Shown in pieces: positions 26,776 through 36,200 of a stretch of DNA of 64,000 nucleotides. Under the pieces are notes generated by a model. The model had not been told where the DNA came from, did not search any database, and saw only the letters and a list, made by a program, of their open reading frames with translations. Source of the stretch: Taklimakanibacter lacteus (GTDB lineage: Bacteria > Pseudomonadota > Alphaproteobacteria > Rhizobiales > Aestuariivirgaceae); assembly GCA_003576695.1 (NCBI GenBank), contig QOZQ01000005.1, forward strand, positions 124,001-188,000, in the 5' to 3' direction. The position numbers were made by a program, and so were the translations under genes. How positions within the stretch are numbered: the stretch's first letter is position 1; each line of letters opens with the position of its first letter.

Positions 26776-28286
26776 GCGGCCTCCATTTCGGATGGCCGGG
26801 ACGCGCCGGAGGATGCGGCGAGCAGGAGATCGCTGTCGAGCCTGGCTCCCGAGAACTCACCGGTGAGCGCGCCGCGATAGACCACGAGCACCCGGTCGCA
26901 CATGCCAGTGAGCTCCAGGAGATCGGAGGAGAGCATCAATATGGCTGCGCCCCGTTCAGCCAGACGGTTCAGCAGACCATAGATCTCGACCTTGGCCGCT
27001 ATATCCACCGCGACCGTCGGCTCATCGAGCACATAAATACGCGACTGGCAGCTCAACCACTTGGCAATCGACACTTTCTGCTGGTTGCCACCCGACAGCT
27101 GGCGCACCAGGACGTCCTTGCCGGGCGTCTTGATCGTCAACTCCCGGATGAGCGCGTCCACTTGCCGCCCCTCTTCCGCCCTCTTGATGAGGCCCTTGCT
27201 GCTGTAGCGGCCAAGGCTTGCGAGGCTGACATTCTCGCGGACCGAGAGGTCGAGCGCGATGCCGTGGGCACGCCGGTCTTCCGGCAGAAGCGCCAGCCCG
27301 GCGGCCACCGCATCATAGGGACCGGATGGGTGTACGGACCTGCCCTCGACGGCGATCGTCCCCTTGTCGGCGGTCTGAAGGCCGAACAGGCAGTTGACGA
27401 TCTCCTTGGCGCCCGACCCCAGAAGCCCGGTGATGCCGACAATCTCACCCTGGCGGATGGTGAAGCTGATATCCTCGAACCGGCCGGCAAGACCCAACTG
27501 CGAGACATCGAGGACCGGCGCGCCGATCGCAGCCTTGCGCTTGGGGAACATGGCGCCAACATCGCGCGCGATCATCATCGCAATGATCTTGTCGATGGAG
27601 GTCTCGGCGGGGCGGACAGTTCCGACATCGGCACCGTTGCGCATCACGGTCACGACGTCGCACAGCTGGTCGATCTCCTGCATGTAGTGCGAGATAAAGA
27701 TGATCGCGATGCCGTCGGCCTTCAGGCGGCGCAGAACGGCGAACAGACTGTCAACCTCGGTTTTGACCAGCGATGCCGTGGGCTCATCGAGCACCAGCAC
27801 CGCTGTCTTCTGCGCCAATGCCCGGGTGATCTGCACGATTTTCTGCTGGGCCGTCGTCAGGTCCTTGATCAGCGCCCCGGCCGGAAGTTCGATGCCGAAA
27901 TATCTTTTCAGGAGTTCATTGGCCGCTGCCGCCATGCGTCGGCGGCTGATGAAGGCCCCGAAACCGATCTCATGGCGTAGAAAGACAGCCTCACCTACCG
28001 TGGCGGTGGGAACCAGAAGCCGATCCTGGTGAATGAAATGTATCCCCAGCCTTTCAACCGACGCCGGCGTCAACCGGCCGACCGGACGACCGCCGATCTC
28101 GATCGATCCCGCATCCGGCGCAATGATGCCGGCCAGCACCTTGATGATCGTAGACTTGCCGGCGCCATTCTGACCGACAAGTCCATGAATGGTTCCGGGC
28201 ATGACTTCGAGACTGGCGTCCACCAGCGCCTTGACAGGGCCGAATGCCTTGCAAATGCCCTTCATGCGCAAAGACGGTGTCGTCAT
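26772..28286 (-). CDS. ABC sugar transporter ATP-binding protein (RbsA-like, two NBDs)
   Basis: A 504-residue fused double ATPase. NBD1 has Walker A GQNGAGKST, a signature variant LTTAQQKIVQITRAL and Walker B VLVLDEPTASL. NBD2 has a degenerate Walker A (GLLGSGAKE) but a canonical LSGGNQQKVSIAKWL and VLDEPTVAVD. This asymmetry is normal for carbohydrate-uptake-2 importers. The start was set at MTTPSLRMKGICKAF because the reading frame upstream matches nothing in the family and runs into the binding-protein gene. The preceding intergenic region contains a stable hairpin. Confidence 0.93.
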   Translation of the reverse strand: MTTPSLRMKGICKAFGPVKALVDASLEVMPGTIHGLVGQNGAGKSTIIKVLAGIIAPDAGSIEIGGRPVGRLTPASVERLGIHFIHQDRLLVPTATVGEAVFLRHEIGFGAFISRRRMAAAANELLKRYFGIELPAGALIKDLTTAQQKIVQITRALAQKTAVLVLDEPTASLVKTEVDSLFAVLRRLKADGIAIIFISHYMQEIDQLCDVVTVMRNGADVGTVRPAETSIDKIIAMMIARDVGAMFPKRKAAIGAPVLDVSQLGLAGRFEDISFTIRQGEIVGITGLLGSGAKEIVNCLFGLQTADKGTIAVEGRSVHPSGPYDAVAAGLALLPEDRRAHGIALDLSVRENVSLASLGRYSSKGLIKRAEEGRQVDALIRELTIKTPGKDVLVRQLSGGNQQKVSIAKWLSCQSRIYVLDEPTVAVDIAAKVEIYGLLNRLAERGAAILMLSSDLLELTGMCDRVLVVYRGALTGEFSGARLDSDLLLAASSGASRPSEMEAA

Positions 28287-28309
28287 GGGCTGGCTTTCTG
28301 AAACATGAG

Positions 28310-28346
28310 GGCAGGACCGCCGCCAATGCCCGGCAGCGGTCCCGCC
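28310..28346 (-). repeat. Intercistronic hairpin after the binding-protein gene
   Basis: The arms GGCAGGACCGC (28310-28320) and GCGGTCCCGCC (28336-28346) pair fully in the minus-strand RNA, with a single G-U. The loop is 15 bases. No T run follows, so the likely role is 3'-end stabilisation or partial termination between the highly expressed binding protein and the ATPase. Confidence 0.6.
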
Positions 28347-28354
28347 AGCTAGAG

Positions 28355-29365
28355 CTATTTTACGCCCGCCGCTTCGGCGGCATCCAGGAAGGGCTTGCCC
28401 TTTTCGGCGGCGTTCTCCTTGTTGATGAGAACGGCCGGAACCATCGTGAAGGGCGGCACCACCTGGCCAGCCAGGTGCTTGGCGACATTCTGAACGGCCG
28501 TCCTGCCGATCTCGTAGGGCTGCTGGGCGGCTACGGCGGCGGCCGTCGATTTCGGGTCCATGACCATCTTGATCACTTCCGGACTGCCGTCGATGCCGTA
28601 AGTCCTCACCTCCGTGCGACCAGCCGCCTCGGCCGCCTGCGATGCGCCGATCTGCGGCACATCCCAGCAGGCCCATACCGCCTTGACCGAGTCCTTTTCC
28701 GGCATCTTGGTGAGCATGTCGGTGACGTCCGAATAAGCCTTCTGGACCGTGTTCGGAATCACATCGCGCAATTCCGGCTCGATGATCTTGACCTCCGGAA
28801 ACGAGGTTAGGACATATTTGAGCTGATCGTAGCGGATCTTGCAGACAGGCACGCTGTAGAAGCCGTTGAACACGAGCACATTGCCCTTGCCGCCCATGTC
28901 TGCGACCATCTGCAGGGCGATCTCGGCACCGATATTATAGTTGTTCGATGTCGTGTTGTTCAAAGCATGCGGCGTGACCGTGTCGACCGTGAACAGCGGA
29001 ATGCCGGCTTCCTTGATCTTCTGCAGCCAGGGATTGAGAACCTCGATATTGCCGAGCACCTCGACCACGGCATCGGGCTTCTGCGCCAGAAGCGTCTGGA
29101 GGTGGGCAATCTGCTGCTGGTCTTTGCGGCCGGCGTCCAGCGCAATGGCTTCGCCGCCCAGCTTCTGGATTTCCTCAGTGATGCCCTTGAAGGCCATCAG
29201 ATCCCAATAGTGATCCGTACCGACAATCGACACACCGATCTTCTTGCCCTTGAGCGAGAGCTCATCCGCCCGGGCATCACCTGTCGTGTAGGCGGCGCAC
29301 AACAAGGCACATGCGGCAACTGCCATTTTCAGCATGTTTCCGCTTCGCCCAAACAACTCCTCCAT
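28355..29365 (-). CDS. Periplasmic sugar-binding protein of the ABC importer
   Basis: A 336-residue type I periplasmic binding protein (RbsB-like). It has an N-terminal signal peptide (MLKMAVAACALLCAAYTTGDARA) and a mature domain opening with GKKIGVSIVGTDHYWDLMAFKGI, followed by QKPDAVVEVLGNIEVLNPWLQKIKEAGIPLFTVDT. These segments match the pentose/hexose/autoinducer-2 group. GGAGGA lies 8 bases before the ATG, which fixes the start; a longer reading frame upstream has no signal peptide. The ligand cannot be predicted. It is flanked by two intercistronic hairpins. Confidence 0.9.
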   Translation of the reverse strand: MEELFGRSGNMLKMAVAACALLCAAYTTGDARADELSLKGKKIGVSIVGTDHYWDLMAFKGITEEIQKLGGEAIALDAGRKDQQQIAHLQTLLAQKPDAVVEVLGNIEVLNPWLQKIKEAGIPLFTVDTVTPHALNNTTSNNYNIGAEIALQMVADMGGKGNVLVFNGFYSVPVCKIRYDQLKYVLTSFPEVKIIEPELRDVIPNTVQKAYSDVTDMLTKMPEKDSVKAVWACWDVPQIGASQAAEAAGRTEVRTYGIDGSPEVIKMVMDPKSTAAAVAAQQPYEIGRTAVQNVAKHLAGQVVPPFTMVPAVLINKENAAEKGKPFLDAAEAAGVK

Positions 29366-29412
29366 CGGATCTTCCTCCCATTTTGCAGTTTCATATCCCC
29401 CTTCGGGGCGGC

Positions 29413-29437
29413 TTGCCGCGCTCTTTTCGCGCGGCAA
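29413..29437 (-). repeat. Intercistronic hairpin before the binding-protein gene
   Basis: Perfect 9-base arms TTGCCGCGC and GCGCGGCAA with a 7-base loop TCTTTTC, located between the aldolase stop and the binding-protein start. There is no T tract on the minus strand. It may be an RNA processing or stability element. Confidence 0.6.
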
Positions 29438-29450
29438 TTCGATGCGCGGA

Positions 29451-30134
29451 TCATGCCGCGGCAGTTGTCTCCTTGCGACCATAGCCAGCCGCAGCAATGC
29501 GGTTGATGACATTCTGGATTTCGTCTTCCGCCAGAAGCGGCACCTTTCCGAGCTGAAGACAGCCATGATACTGGCGCGCCAGCGTCTCGACCTCGACGGC
29601 AAGCCACATGGCCTTGTCCAGCGTCCTGCCGCAGGCAATGAGCCCATGGTGCTGGAGAAGACAGGCAAGCCGCCCTTCCAGCGCCTTGACCGCATTGGCG
29701 GACAGCTCGGCGGTGCCGAAGGTTGCGTAGGGCGCGCAGCGGATGGTGCTGCCGCCCGCGACCACGATCATATAGTGAAGGGGCGGAATGTCGTGACCCA
29801 TGATTGCGATCGTCGTGCAGTAAAGCGGATGAGCATGCACAACGGCATTCACATCCGGGCGCGCCTTCTGGATGTCGAGATGGAAGCGCCATTCGCTCGA
29901 CGGTCCGAGCGGTCCCTCCCAACTTCCGTCCCAGCGCATGAAGACGATGTCTTCCGGCTTCAGCGACTTGTAGGGAACGCTGGTCGGCGTCAGCAGAATG
30001 CCCTCACCATGGCGCACACTGATATTGCCGGATGTGCCCTGGTTGATCCCCACCGCATTCATCTCGATGCAGGCGTCTATGATCGATTGTCTCTTCTGAC
30101 GTTCGTCTTTGTCCATCAGTTTCAGCTTCTCCAT
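29451..30134 (-). CDS. Class II aldolase/adducin family protein (FucA-like)
   Basis: A 227-residue zinc-dependent aldolase fold. It has the N-terminal substrate loop NQGTSGNISVR, a catalytic-type glutamate E81 (PSSEWRFH), zinc ligands H100 and H102 (VVHAHPLY) and H162 (LQHHGLIACG), and a trailing AEDEI segment. The set matches L-fuculose-1-phosphate and related aldolases that release DHAP or a C2/C3 aldehyde. It lies 7 bases downstream of the operon's first SDR and in the same operon as a PfkB kinase, so the likely substrate is a phosphorylated ketose or a sugar acid. Confidence 0.87.
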   Translation of the reverse strand: MEKLKLMDKDERQKRQSIIDACIEMNAVGINQGTSGNISVRHGEGILLTPTSVPYKSLKPEDIVFMRWDGSWEGPLGPSSEWRFHLDIQKARPDVNAVVHAHPLYCTTIAIMGHDIPPLHYMIVVAGGSTIRCAPYATFGTAELSANAVKALEGRLACLLQHHGLIACGRTLDKAMWLAVEVETLARQYHGCLQLGKVPLLAEDEIQNVINRIAAAGYGRKETTAAA

Positions 30135-30141
30135 GTCGGGA

Positions 30142-30918
30142 TCACCACGCGGTATATCCGCCGTCGATCGATAGGATGGATCCGGTGATGTATGATGACG
30201 CGGCCGATGCCAGGAACACGGCGGCAGCGGCGATTTCCGACGGCTCGCCGCAACGGCCCATCGGCGTCATGTCGAGCCACACATTGAACAGCTCGGGCCG
30301 CTCACGCATCTTGAGCGTCATGTCGGTGCCGACATAGCCGGGCGCCAACGCGTTCACGCGCACGCCGGACTTGGCCCATTCGGCGGCGAGCGCCTTGGTC
30401 AGTTGATGGACGGCACCCTTGCTTGCCATGTAGGACGGGGCCGTCTGTGGGCGGTTGACGATGATGCCCGACATCGATCCGAGATTGACGATGCTGCCCT
30501 TGCCGCGCGCAATCATGTGACGACCAAAGGCCCGACAGCACCAGAATGTGCCGTTCACATTCACATCCATGACGAGGCGCCATTCGTCGTCTGGCGTTTC
30601 GAGACCGCCGTTCAGGCGGGCGATACCGGCGCTGTTGACGAGGACGTCGGCGGCGCCGAACTGCTCGAACAACCGGTCTGCCATCGCCGTCACCGCCGCG
30701 GACTGGGTGACGTCCAGCCGTTCGGCCGCACCTACGGCGATGCCTGCGGCGCGCAGGGCGCTTGCAGCCCTGGCGAGACTCTCTTCGTTCTGATCGAGAA
30801 GAATGATGGTCGAACCGCAGGCGGCCAAGGCGCGCGCCGTCTCAAGCCCAATGCCGCTTGCACCGCCGGTCACAACCGAAACGGTATCCGTCATATCGAG
30901 CAGGTCGCGATAGCCCAC
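30142..30918 (-). CDS. SDR-family oxidoreductase, first gene of the 13-gene operon
   Basis: A 258-residue classical short-chain dehydrogenase. Rossmann motif TGGASGIGLE, D42 for NAD(H), NSAG in place of NNAG at 95-98, and catalytic S148, Y163, K167 (YMASK). The GTG start is 6 bases after GGAGG. It resembles sugar or polyol dehydrogenases of the family, but specificity cannot be read from sequence. Being promoter-proximal and next to the aldolase suggests that it oxidises the imported substrate or an aldolase product. Confidence 0.88.
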   Translation of the reverse strand: MGYRDLLDMTDTVSVVTGGASGIGLETARALAACGSTIILLDQNEESLARAASALRAAGIAVGAAERLDVTQSAAVTAMADRLFEQFGAADVLVNSAGIARLNGGLETPDDEWRLVMDVNVNGTFWCCRAFGRHMIARGKGSIVNLGSMSGIIVNRPQTAPSYMASKGAVHQLTKALAAEWAKSGVRVNALAPGYVGTDMTLKMRERPELFNVWLDMTPMGRCGEPSEIAAAAVFLASAASSYITGSILSIDGGYTAW

Positions 30919-31002
30919 GCAGTCCTCCCATGTCCTGTTACGGCAGAGGCTGCCTTGCGCGGAACAGGTGATTGCCTACCGTCTCTTGCGGCGTTGGCGC
31001 TA

Positions 31003-31047
31003 CGAATATCTGATCATAACCATATTGTCAATCTGGTTATGATCAGA
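31003..31047 (-). promoter_or_regulatory. Operon promoter with palindromic operator around its -35 box
   Basis: The arms TCTGATCATAACCA (31009-31022) and TGGTTATGATCAGA (31034-31047) form a perfect 14-base inverted repeat with an 11-base spacer. On the minus strand the spacer contains TTGACA (31031-31026), and 17 bases later comes TATTCG (31008-31003), giving a plausible promoter about 85 bases upstream of the first SDR. Repressor binding would block the -35 box. The distal arm overlaps the stop codon of the GntR regulator gene, whose product is the obvious candidate ligand. Confidence 0.75.
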
Positions 31048-31927
31048 AAGATGTCTTGAGCAATTGGCCGGCGGGAGAATGCCCTACCGCCATGTGAATG
31101 CGGGCCAGCGATGAATTGTACACTGCCTCATAGTATTCGAGCGGCATTCCCTCAGTATCATAGGCGAGCGACTCGATAGCGATGAGCGGCGTGTGCGCCG
31201 ATATGCCCATGCGATCAACCTGCTCCGGCGTCGGAAGAGCCGCCGTCAACCAGCGGTCGGCACGCGACAGGGTAATGCCATAAATCTCCCGGAGCGTTTG
31301 AAAGACGGACATGTTTTCGCCAAGGCGGGTTTCGAGCCCCGGCACCCGGTGGCCGGGAAGCGAAATGTGGGTCATGGTGATCGGAACATTGTCGGACATG
31401 TAGACCCGCCCGATGCGCACGACATCGCCTTCCGGCGGGAGCCCGAATATGCGGCGCTCCTTCTCCGATGGTTTCGCACGTACGAATTCGAAAGTCCTGG
31501 TCGAGACCTTGTGGCCCTTGGCGGTCAGATCTCCGAACACGCCGAGATTGGTGGCCATGAAGTCGACATGCTCGCGCGGCGGAGCGACGAACATGCCCTT
31601 TCTCGGCATCTTGATGATCCGGCCATCCACCGACAGGGCACCCAGAGCGGCGCGCACAACAGGCTTGGAGACACCGAATATCTCGCAGAAGGCCTGCTCG
31701 GAAGGTATCCGCGAATTCGCCGCAAGAACCCCCTTGTTCATCGCGTCCTCTATTCGATTGCGCAGTTGCACCCATAGCGGGGCCACGTCCTCGCGCTCGA
31801 GAGTGGTCTTGGCGCCGAGTTTCCGGAAGGCGGCCGCGGCTTTGGCATCCTCCGCATCATATCGGGGCCTTCCGCGCCCTCGCGATTTGGCTTTTGTCAC
31901 GGCACTCCTTCCCACAGGCTTCTCCAT
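31043..31927 (-). CDS. GntR-family transcriptional regulator with UTRA domain (HutC-like)
   Basis: A 294-residue regulator. It has a ~45-residue basic N-terminal extension (AKSRGRGRPRYDAEDAK), a winged helix (LWVQLRNRIEDAMNKG, then IPSEQAFCEIFGVSKPVVRAALGALSVDGRI), and a C-terminal UTRA effector domain (VSTRTFEFVRAKPSEKERRIFG to GMPLEYYEAVYNS). UTRA domains bind small metabolites such as sugar phosphates or acids. The ATG at 31927 is one codon inside a possible TTG start; no ribosome site is evident. It stands between the operon it probably represses and a divergent thiolase gene. Confidence 0.9.
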   Translation of the reverse strand: MEKPVGRSAVTKAKSRGRGRPRYDAEDAKAAAAFRKLGAKTTLEREDVAPLWVQLRNRIEDAMNKGVLAANSRIPSEQAFCEIFGVSKPVVRAALGALSVDGRIIKMPRKGMFVAPPREHVDFMATNLGVFGDLTAKGHKVSTRTFEFVRAKPSEKERRIFGLPPEGDVVRIGRVYMSDNVPITMTHISLPGHRVPGLETRLGENMSVFQTLREIYGITLSRADRWLTAALPTPEQVDRMGISAHTPLIAIESLAYDTEGMPLEYYEAVYNSSLARIHMAVGHSPAGQLLKTSF

Positions 31928-31936
31928 CAACAGATT

Positions 31937-31950
31937 ATTGGTTATAAGTA
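31937..31950 (+). promoter_or_regulatory. Half-operator-like element in the gntR/thiolase intergenic region
   Basis: ATTGGTTATAAGTA shares TGGTTAT with each arm of the operon operator. It covers a TATAAG that could serve as the -10 box of the thiolase gene, and it lies just upstream of the gntR ATG, so one site could control both directions. Confidence 0.45.
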
Positions 31951-31997
31951 GAAATGCAAGGGCGCCCTGTCGGAACAGCGCGCGTGAAGTGGCGAAG

Positions 31998-33173
31998 ATG
32001 ACCGACGTCTATATTGTTGCAGCCAAACGATCTCCGATCGGAAAATTGAACGGCTCCCTCTCCGGCCTCCCGGCAGCGATGATCGGCAGCCAGGTGATTG
32101 CAGGCATGCTCGATGACGCGGCCCTCGATCCCGGCGCCGTGTCGGAAGTCATCCTCGGGCAGGTCCTGACGGGTGGAGCCGGACAGAACCCTGCCCGTCA
32201 GGCCGCACTTCGTGCCGGACTGCCGGTCACCACGCCGGCCCTGACCGTGAATCAGGTCTGCGGCGCAGGTCAAAGGTCCATACATCTCGCCGCGCAAGCC
32301 ATCCAGTGCGGTGACGCGGAAATCATCGTGGCCGGCGGCCAGGACAGCATGACCGAGGCTCCTCACCTCGTTTATGGCGTCCGCCGGGGTTGTCGCATGG
32401 GAGAGCAGACGGTGCGGGACTCCATGCTTGTCGATGGCCTGACCGATGCCTTCCACGACGTGCATATGGGGGCGACGGTGGAGCGCCTCGTCCAACGCTA
32501 TCAGATCACCCGCGACTCCCAGGACCGCTTTGCCTTGCATTCCCAGCAAAAAGCCCAAGCAGCGCAAGGAGCCGCAATCTTCGATGCGGAGATAGTCCCG
32601 ATCACAGTGAAGCTGCGCTCCGGAGAAGCCATCATCGCCCGTGACGAGCATCCGCAGGCAGATGCATCGCTCGAACGCCTTAGCCGTCTCAAACCGGCTT
32701 TCGCATCTGACGGCACCATTACGGCAGGCAACTCGTCCGGCCTCAATGACGGCGCCGCCGCGGTGCTTGTCGTGGCGGAGGGAGCGCTGCAGCGACACGG
32801 CCTCACGCCGCTCGCGCGCATCGCGGCCTACGCATCGGGCGCGGTCGAGCCCATGGACATGGGGCTTGGTCCGGTCGCCGCCAGTCGCAGAGTCCTCGCA
32901 AAAGCCGGATGGAGAGCGGATGATCTTGATCTGCTCGAGATCAACGAAGCCTTTGCGGCCCAGGCGATCATCGTCAACCGCGAGATGGGGTGGGACAGCG
33001 CGCGCATCAATGTGAATGGCGGCGCCATCGCGCTTGGTCATCCCCTGGCCGGCTCAGGATGCCGTATCGTCGTCACGCTGATACACGAGATGGTCAGGCG
33101 GAACGTCAGGAAGGGGCTCGCTTCACTCTGCATCGGCGGGGGACAAGGGGTTGCCATCTGTCTCGAGCGATAG
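31998..33173 (+). CDS. phaA: Acetyl-CoA acetyltransferase (thiolase)
   Basis: A 391-residue canonical biosynthetic-type thiolase, which interconverts two acetyl-CoA with acetoacetyl-CoA. The catalytic residues are C88 (NQVCGAGQRS), H348 (GGAIALGHPLAGSG) and C378 (LCIGGGQG). The pantetheine-loop QDSMTEAPHL and the NEAFAAQ motif are also intact. The ATG was placed before TDVYIVAAKRSPIG, the normal N terminus. Although encoded divergently from the regulator, it would complete acetoacetate use started by the acetoacetyl-CoA synthetase of the operon. It contrasts with the cysteine-less thiolase-like protein at the operon's far end. Confidence 0.94.
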   Translation: MTDVYIVAAKRSPIGKLNGSLSGLPAAMIGSQVIAGMLDDAALDPGAVSEVILGQVLTGGAGQNPARQAALRAGLPVTTPALTVNQVCGAGQRSIHLAAQAIQCGDAEIIVAGGQDSMTEAPHLVYGVRRGCRMGEQTVRDSMLVDGLTDAFHDVHMGATVERLVQRYQITRDSQDRFALHSQQKAQAAQGAAIFDAEIVPITVKLRSGEAIIARDEHPQADASLERLSRLKPAFASDGTITAGNSSGLNDGAAAVLVVAEGALQRHGLTPLARIAAYASGAVEPMDMGLGPVAASRRVLAKAGWRADDLDLLEINEAFAAQAIIVNREMGWDSARINVNGGAIALGHPLAGSGCRIVVTLIHEMVRRNVRKGLASLCIGGGQGVAICLER

Positions 33174-33240
33174 CGCGGCGCGACCTTTCAGGCCTGTCTC
33201 CGCGTGGCAATGCTTGCCGCCGGCGCCGCTTCCAAACGCC

Positions 33241-36200
33241 TCAAGCTTCGGCCGGCGGCTGCTCCTTGGCGGCAACCTTGCGGCGCAGCTTGCGGCCAAG
33301 ACGCGCTTTGGCCTCCTGGGTCGCCTCGCCATTCTGCGCCGGCGGCTCCGCGGGCTCGGCATCCGGCTCTGCCTGCTCTTCCTCAGCCTCCGGCACAACC
33401 TCGTCGGCCGCGATATCCTGGGCCAGACTCTCCTCGGTCACCGGTTCGTCCTTGGCTGCCATATTATCCGCGGGCTCATCCGTTGCCGCCCGCGCCGCGG
33501 CACGCGGCGCCATCGGGGCGATGCCCGGCAAAGGCGGCGCCGGCACAGCGGGATCCGATTTGACGAGATCGCTTGACTCGGCGGGCGGGGGTGGCGGCGG
33601 TACTTTCAGGGCGCGATCGAACACCGGCGGCGTCAAAGGCGGCAACAGCACGACCGGACGTTTTGCCGTCTTTGCGTCGTCGGGCAAGGGTGGCGGCGCC
33701 GCGGGGGGACCTTTCATGCCGTCCGGTTGCCTGACTGCCACAGGCTCCTTCGCTGCCATGGGCTCCTTCGCGACCTTGAGGTCTTTCGCGACAATCGGCT
33801 CGGCCAGCGGCCGCTTGACCGGCGCGGGCCTTTCTTCCTCGACGGGCACAGGTACGGGCTCGCGCACATTGGACGTGCCTGCCATGCGCTCCCACAGCGT
33901 GTCGATGGCGGTCTTGTGCTTGGCGGCGCCGATCGGCACGCCGCTCAGGACGTCGACGACCTGCTTCGCCGTCATCGGCTCGCCAATGAAATAGCCCTGG
34001 CCGAAATCGCAAGCGAGCGCTCCCACCCGGTCGACGTCTTCCTGCGACTGGATGCCTTCCGCCACGACCGCCAGACCGAGGTCGTGAGCGAGCAGAATGA
34101 TCGATTCGAGAATGAGCGCCGCCTTGGCATCATCGACATCCGCCTCGATGAAGCTGCGGTCGACCTTCAGCGTGTCGAAGGGCAGGCGGCGCAGATTGGA
34201 CAGGGACGAATAGCCGGTGCCGAAATCATCGCAGGCGAGGCCGATGCCCATCTGCTTCAGCCGGTCAAGAATCTGGATCACCAGCTCCGGATTCTCCATC
34301 ACGACCGATTCCGTGACTTCGAGCTTCAGCGTGTCGCGCACCAGCCCCTCACGGGTGAGCAGCGACTTCACATCATCCAGCAGATCGGCGGCGAGGAACT
34401 GGCTGGAGGAGACATTGACGGCGACGAAGAGCGGATCATGCGGGCGGAAGGCGCGCTGCCATATGCCAAGCTGCCGTCCAGCCTCGTTGAGCACATGCCG
34501 GCCGATGTCCTTGATGATGCCGGTGGTCTCGGCAACCGCGATGAAGCTTTCGGGCGCGAGCAGACCCAGGCTTTTGTGGCGCCAGCGCACCAGCGCCTCG
34601 AATCCCGCCAGCTCCATGTCGGCGATCCGGGCGATCGGCTGATAGAGCACTTCGATCTCGTTGCGCTCGAGCGCGCGGCGCAGCTCCGCTTCCAGTACCA
34701 CGAGCTCATTGCGGTCATCGCGCATCGCCTGGCGGAAGAATTCGACCGTGTCCTTGCCGCGCCGCTTGGCTTCATAGAGCGCCACCGCCGCATCCTTGAC
34801 CAGGCCCTCGGCCGTGAGGCTGCCTTCGCGCAGCGCCGAAACACCGATGCTGGCGGTAAGGAATATCTCCTGCGGGCGCATATTCACCGGCTTCGAGACC
34901 GTGGCACGCACCTTGTCGGTGAAGGGCAGGATGTCGCGCTTCGGCCGGTCGCCATGGAAGAGAATGGCGAACTGGTCACCCGGCATGCGCGCCACGGTGT
35001 CGTGCTCGCTGGCTATGGCCGCCAGCCTGCGCCCGACGATCTTGAGCAGCCCGTCCCCCGTCTCGTGACCGAGCCCGTCATTCACCGCCTTGAAGCGATC
35101 GAGATCGATGAGCATGAGATAGAGATTGTTGACCGGCGCACGGCCCGAGGCGCTGATCTCGCGCTCGATACGATCGAGAAGAAGTGCCCGGTTGGGCAGG
35201 CCGGTGACGCGGTCATGCACCGCGTCGCTCAACAGCTGGTCCTGGGCACGGCGCGTCGCGGTGATGTCGCTCAAGGTGCCGATGCAGCGGGCGGCGCGTT
35301 GCTCGGGCCCCGGAATGGCACGTGCCCTGAGCAGGAACCAGCGGTAGGTGCCGTCGCCGCGACGCAGGCGGAATTCCTGGCTGAAGCCGCCCTGGCCGCG
35401 CCGCTCGGCCTCTTCGACGGCGGCAAGATAGGCGCTGCGGTCGGCGGGATGGACGAGATCGATCCAGGCTTCCGGCGCATTGTCCTTCAGGCTGCCGCGG
35501 CGCAGCCCGAGTGTCTTCTCGATATCCTCGCCGACATGGAGATGGTTCGCCTCAACCTGCCAGTCCCATACGCATTGCTGCGAGGCGGCCAGCGCCAAAG
35601 CGCGCCTGGCATCCTCGGCGAAGAAGCGCTGGGCGAGAAAACCCTGGGCGAAGGCGAACTGCGCCAAGGCAAAGCCCATGGTGAGCAGGACGAGCAGCAA
35701 CCCGGCGGAAAGCCCGAGCTTGGCCATGCTGTCGGCGGCCGGCGTCAACGCCGCAATGGCGGCGAGCAGCGTCCAGACCACGATCATCGCCCAGGACAGG
35801 AGCGAGACGCGGGCGCGCGCCGCACCTTCGCGCCACATGGCGAAAACGACAAAGAAACCGGCGAACGCCACGATGGCGAAGCCGATGCGGGCAATTCCCG
35901 AGGCGCGCGCCGGCTCGAACCAGCCATAGACCGGAAGGGCCAGCAGCAGGGCCGCGGTCAGCAGCAATATGTTGCCGGCGATCGGCCGGCGCTTGCGCAG
36001 GTCGGCAAAGGATACCAGGCACAGGATGAGACCGATCAGCATCAGACATTCGACCACCGCGCGGATTTCCGGACCGAGCTCGAAATTGTCGGGCAAGAGG
36101 TCGTTGATCTGCGGCAGGTAACCGGATTCGAGCGCCAGAAAGGCGATCGCCGACCAGATGAAGACCGACGCGAAGGGGAAGACGGCAAGGGTGCGTACCG

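Noticed and set aside
31009-31047. The inverted repeat as an intrinsic terminator of gntR
   Set aside because: No T run follows on the minus strand, while the spacer and flank give a -35/-10 pair for the downstream operon; the operator reading is favoured.
31935-33041. A 368-codon minus-strand frame opposite the thiolase gene
   Set aside because: The plus-strand thiolase has all catalytic residues, and the minus frame would leave no promoter space for gntR.
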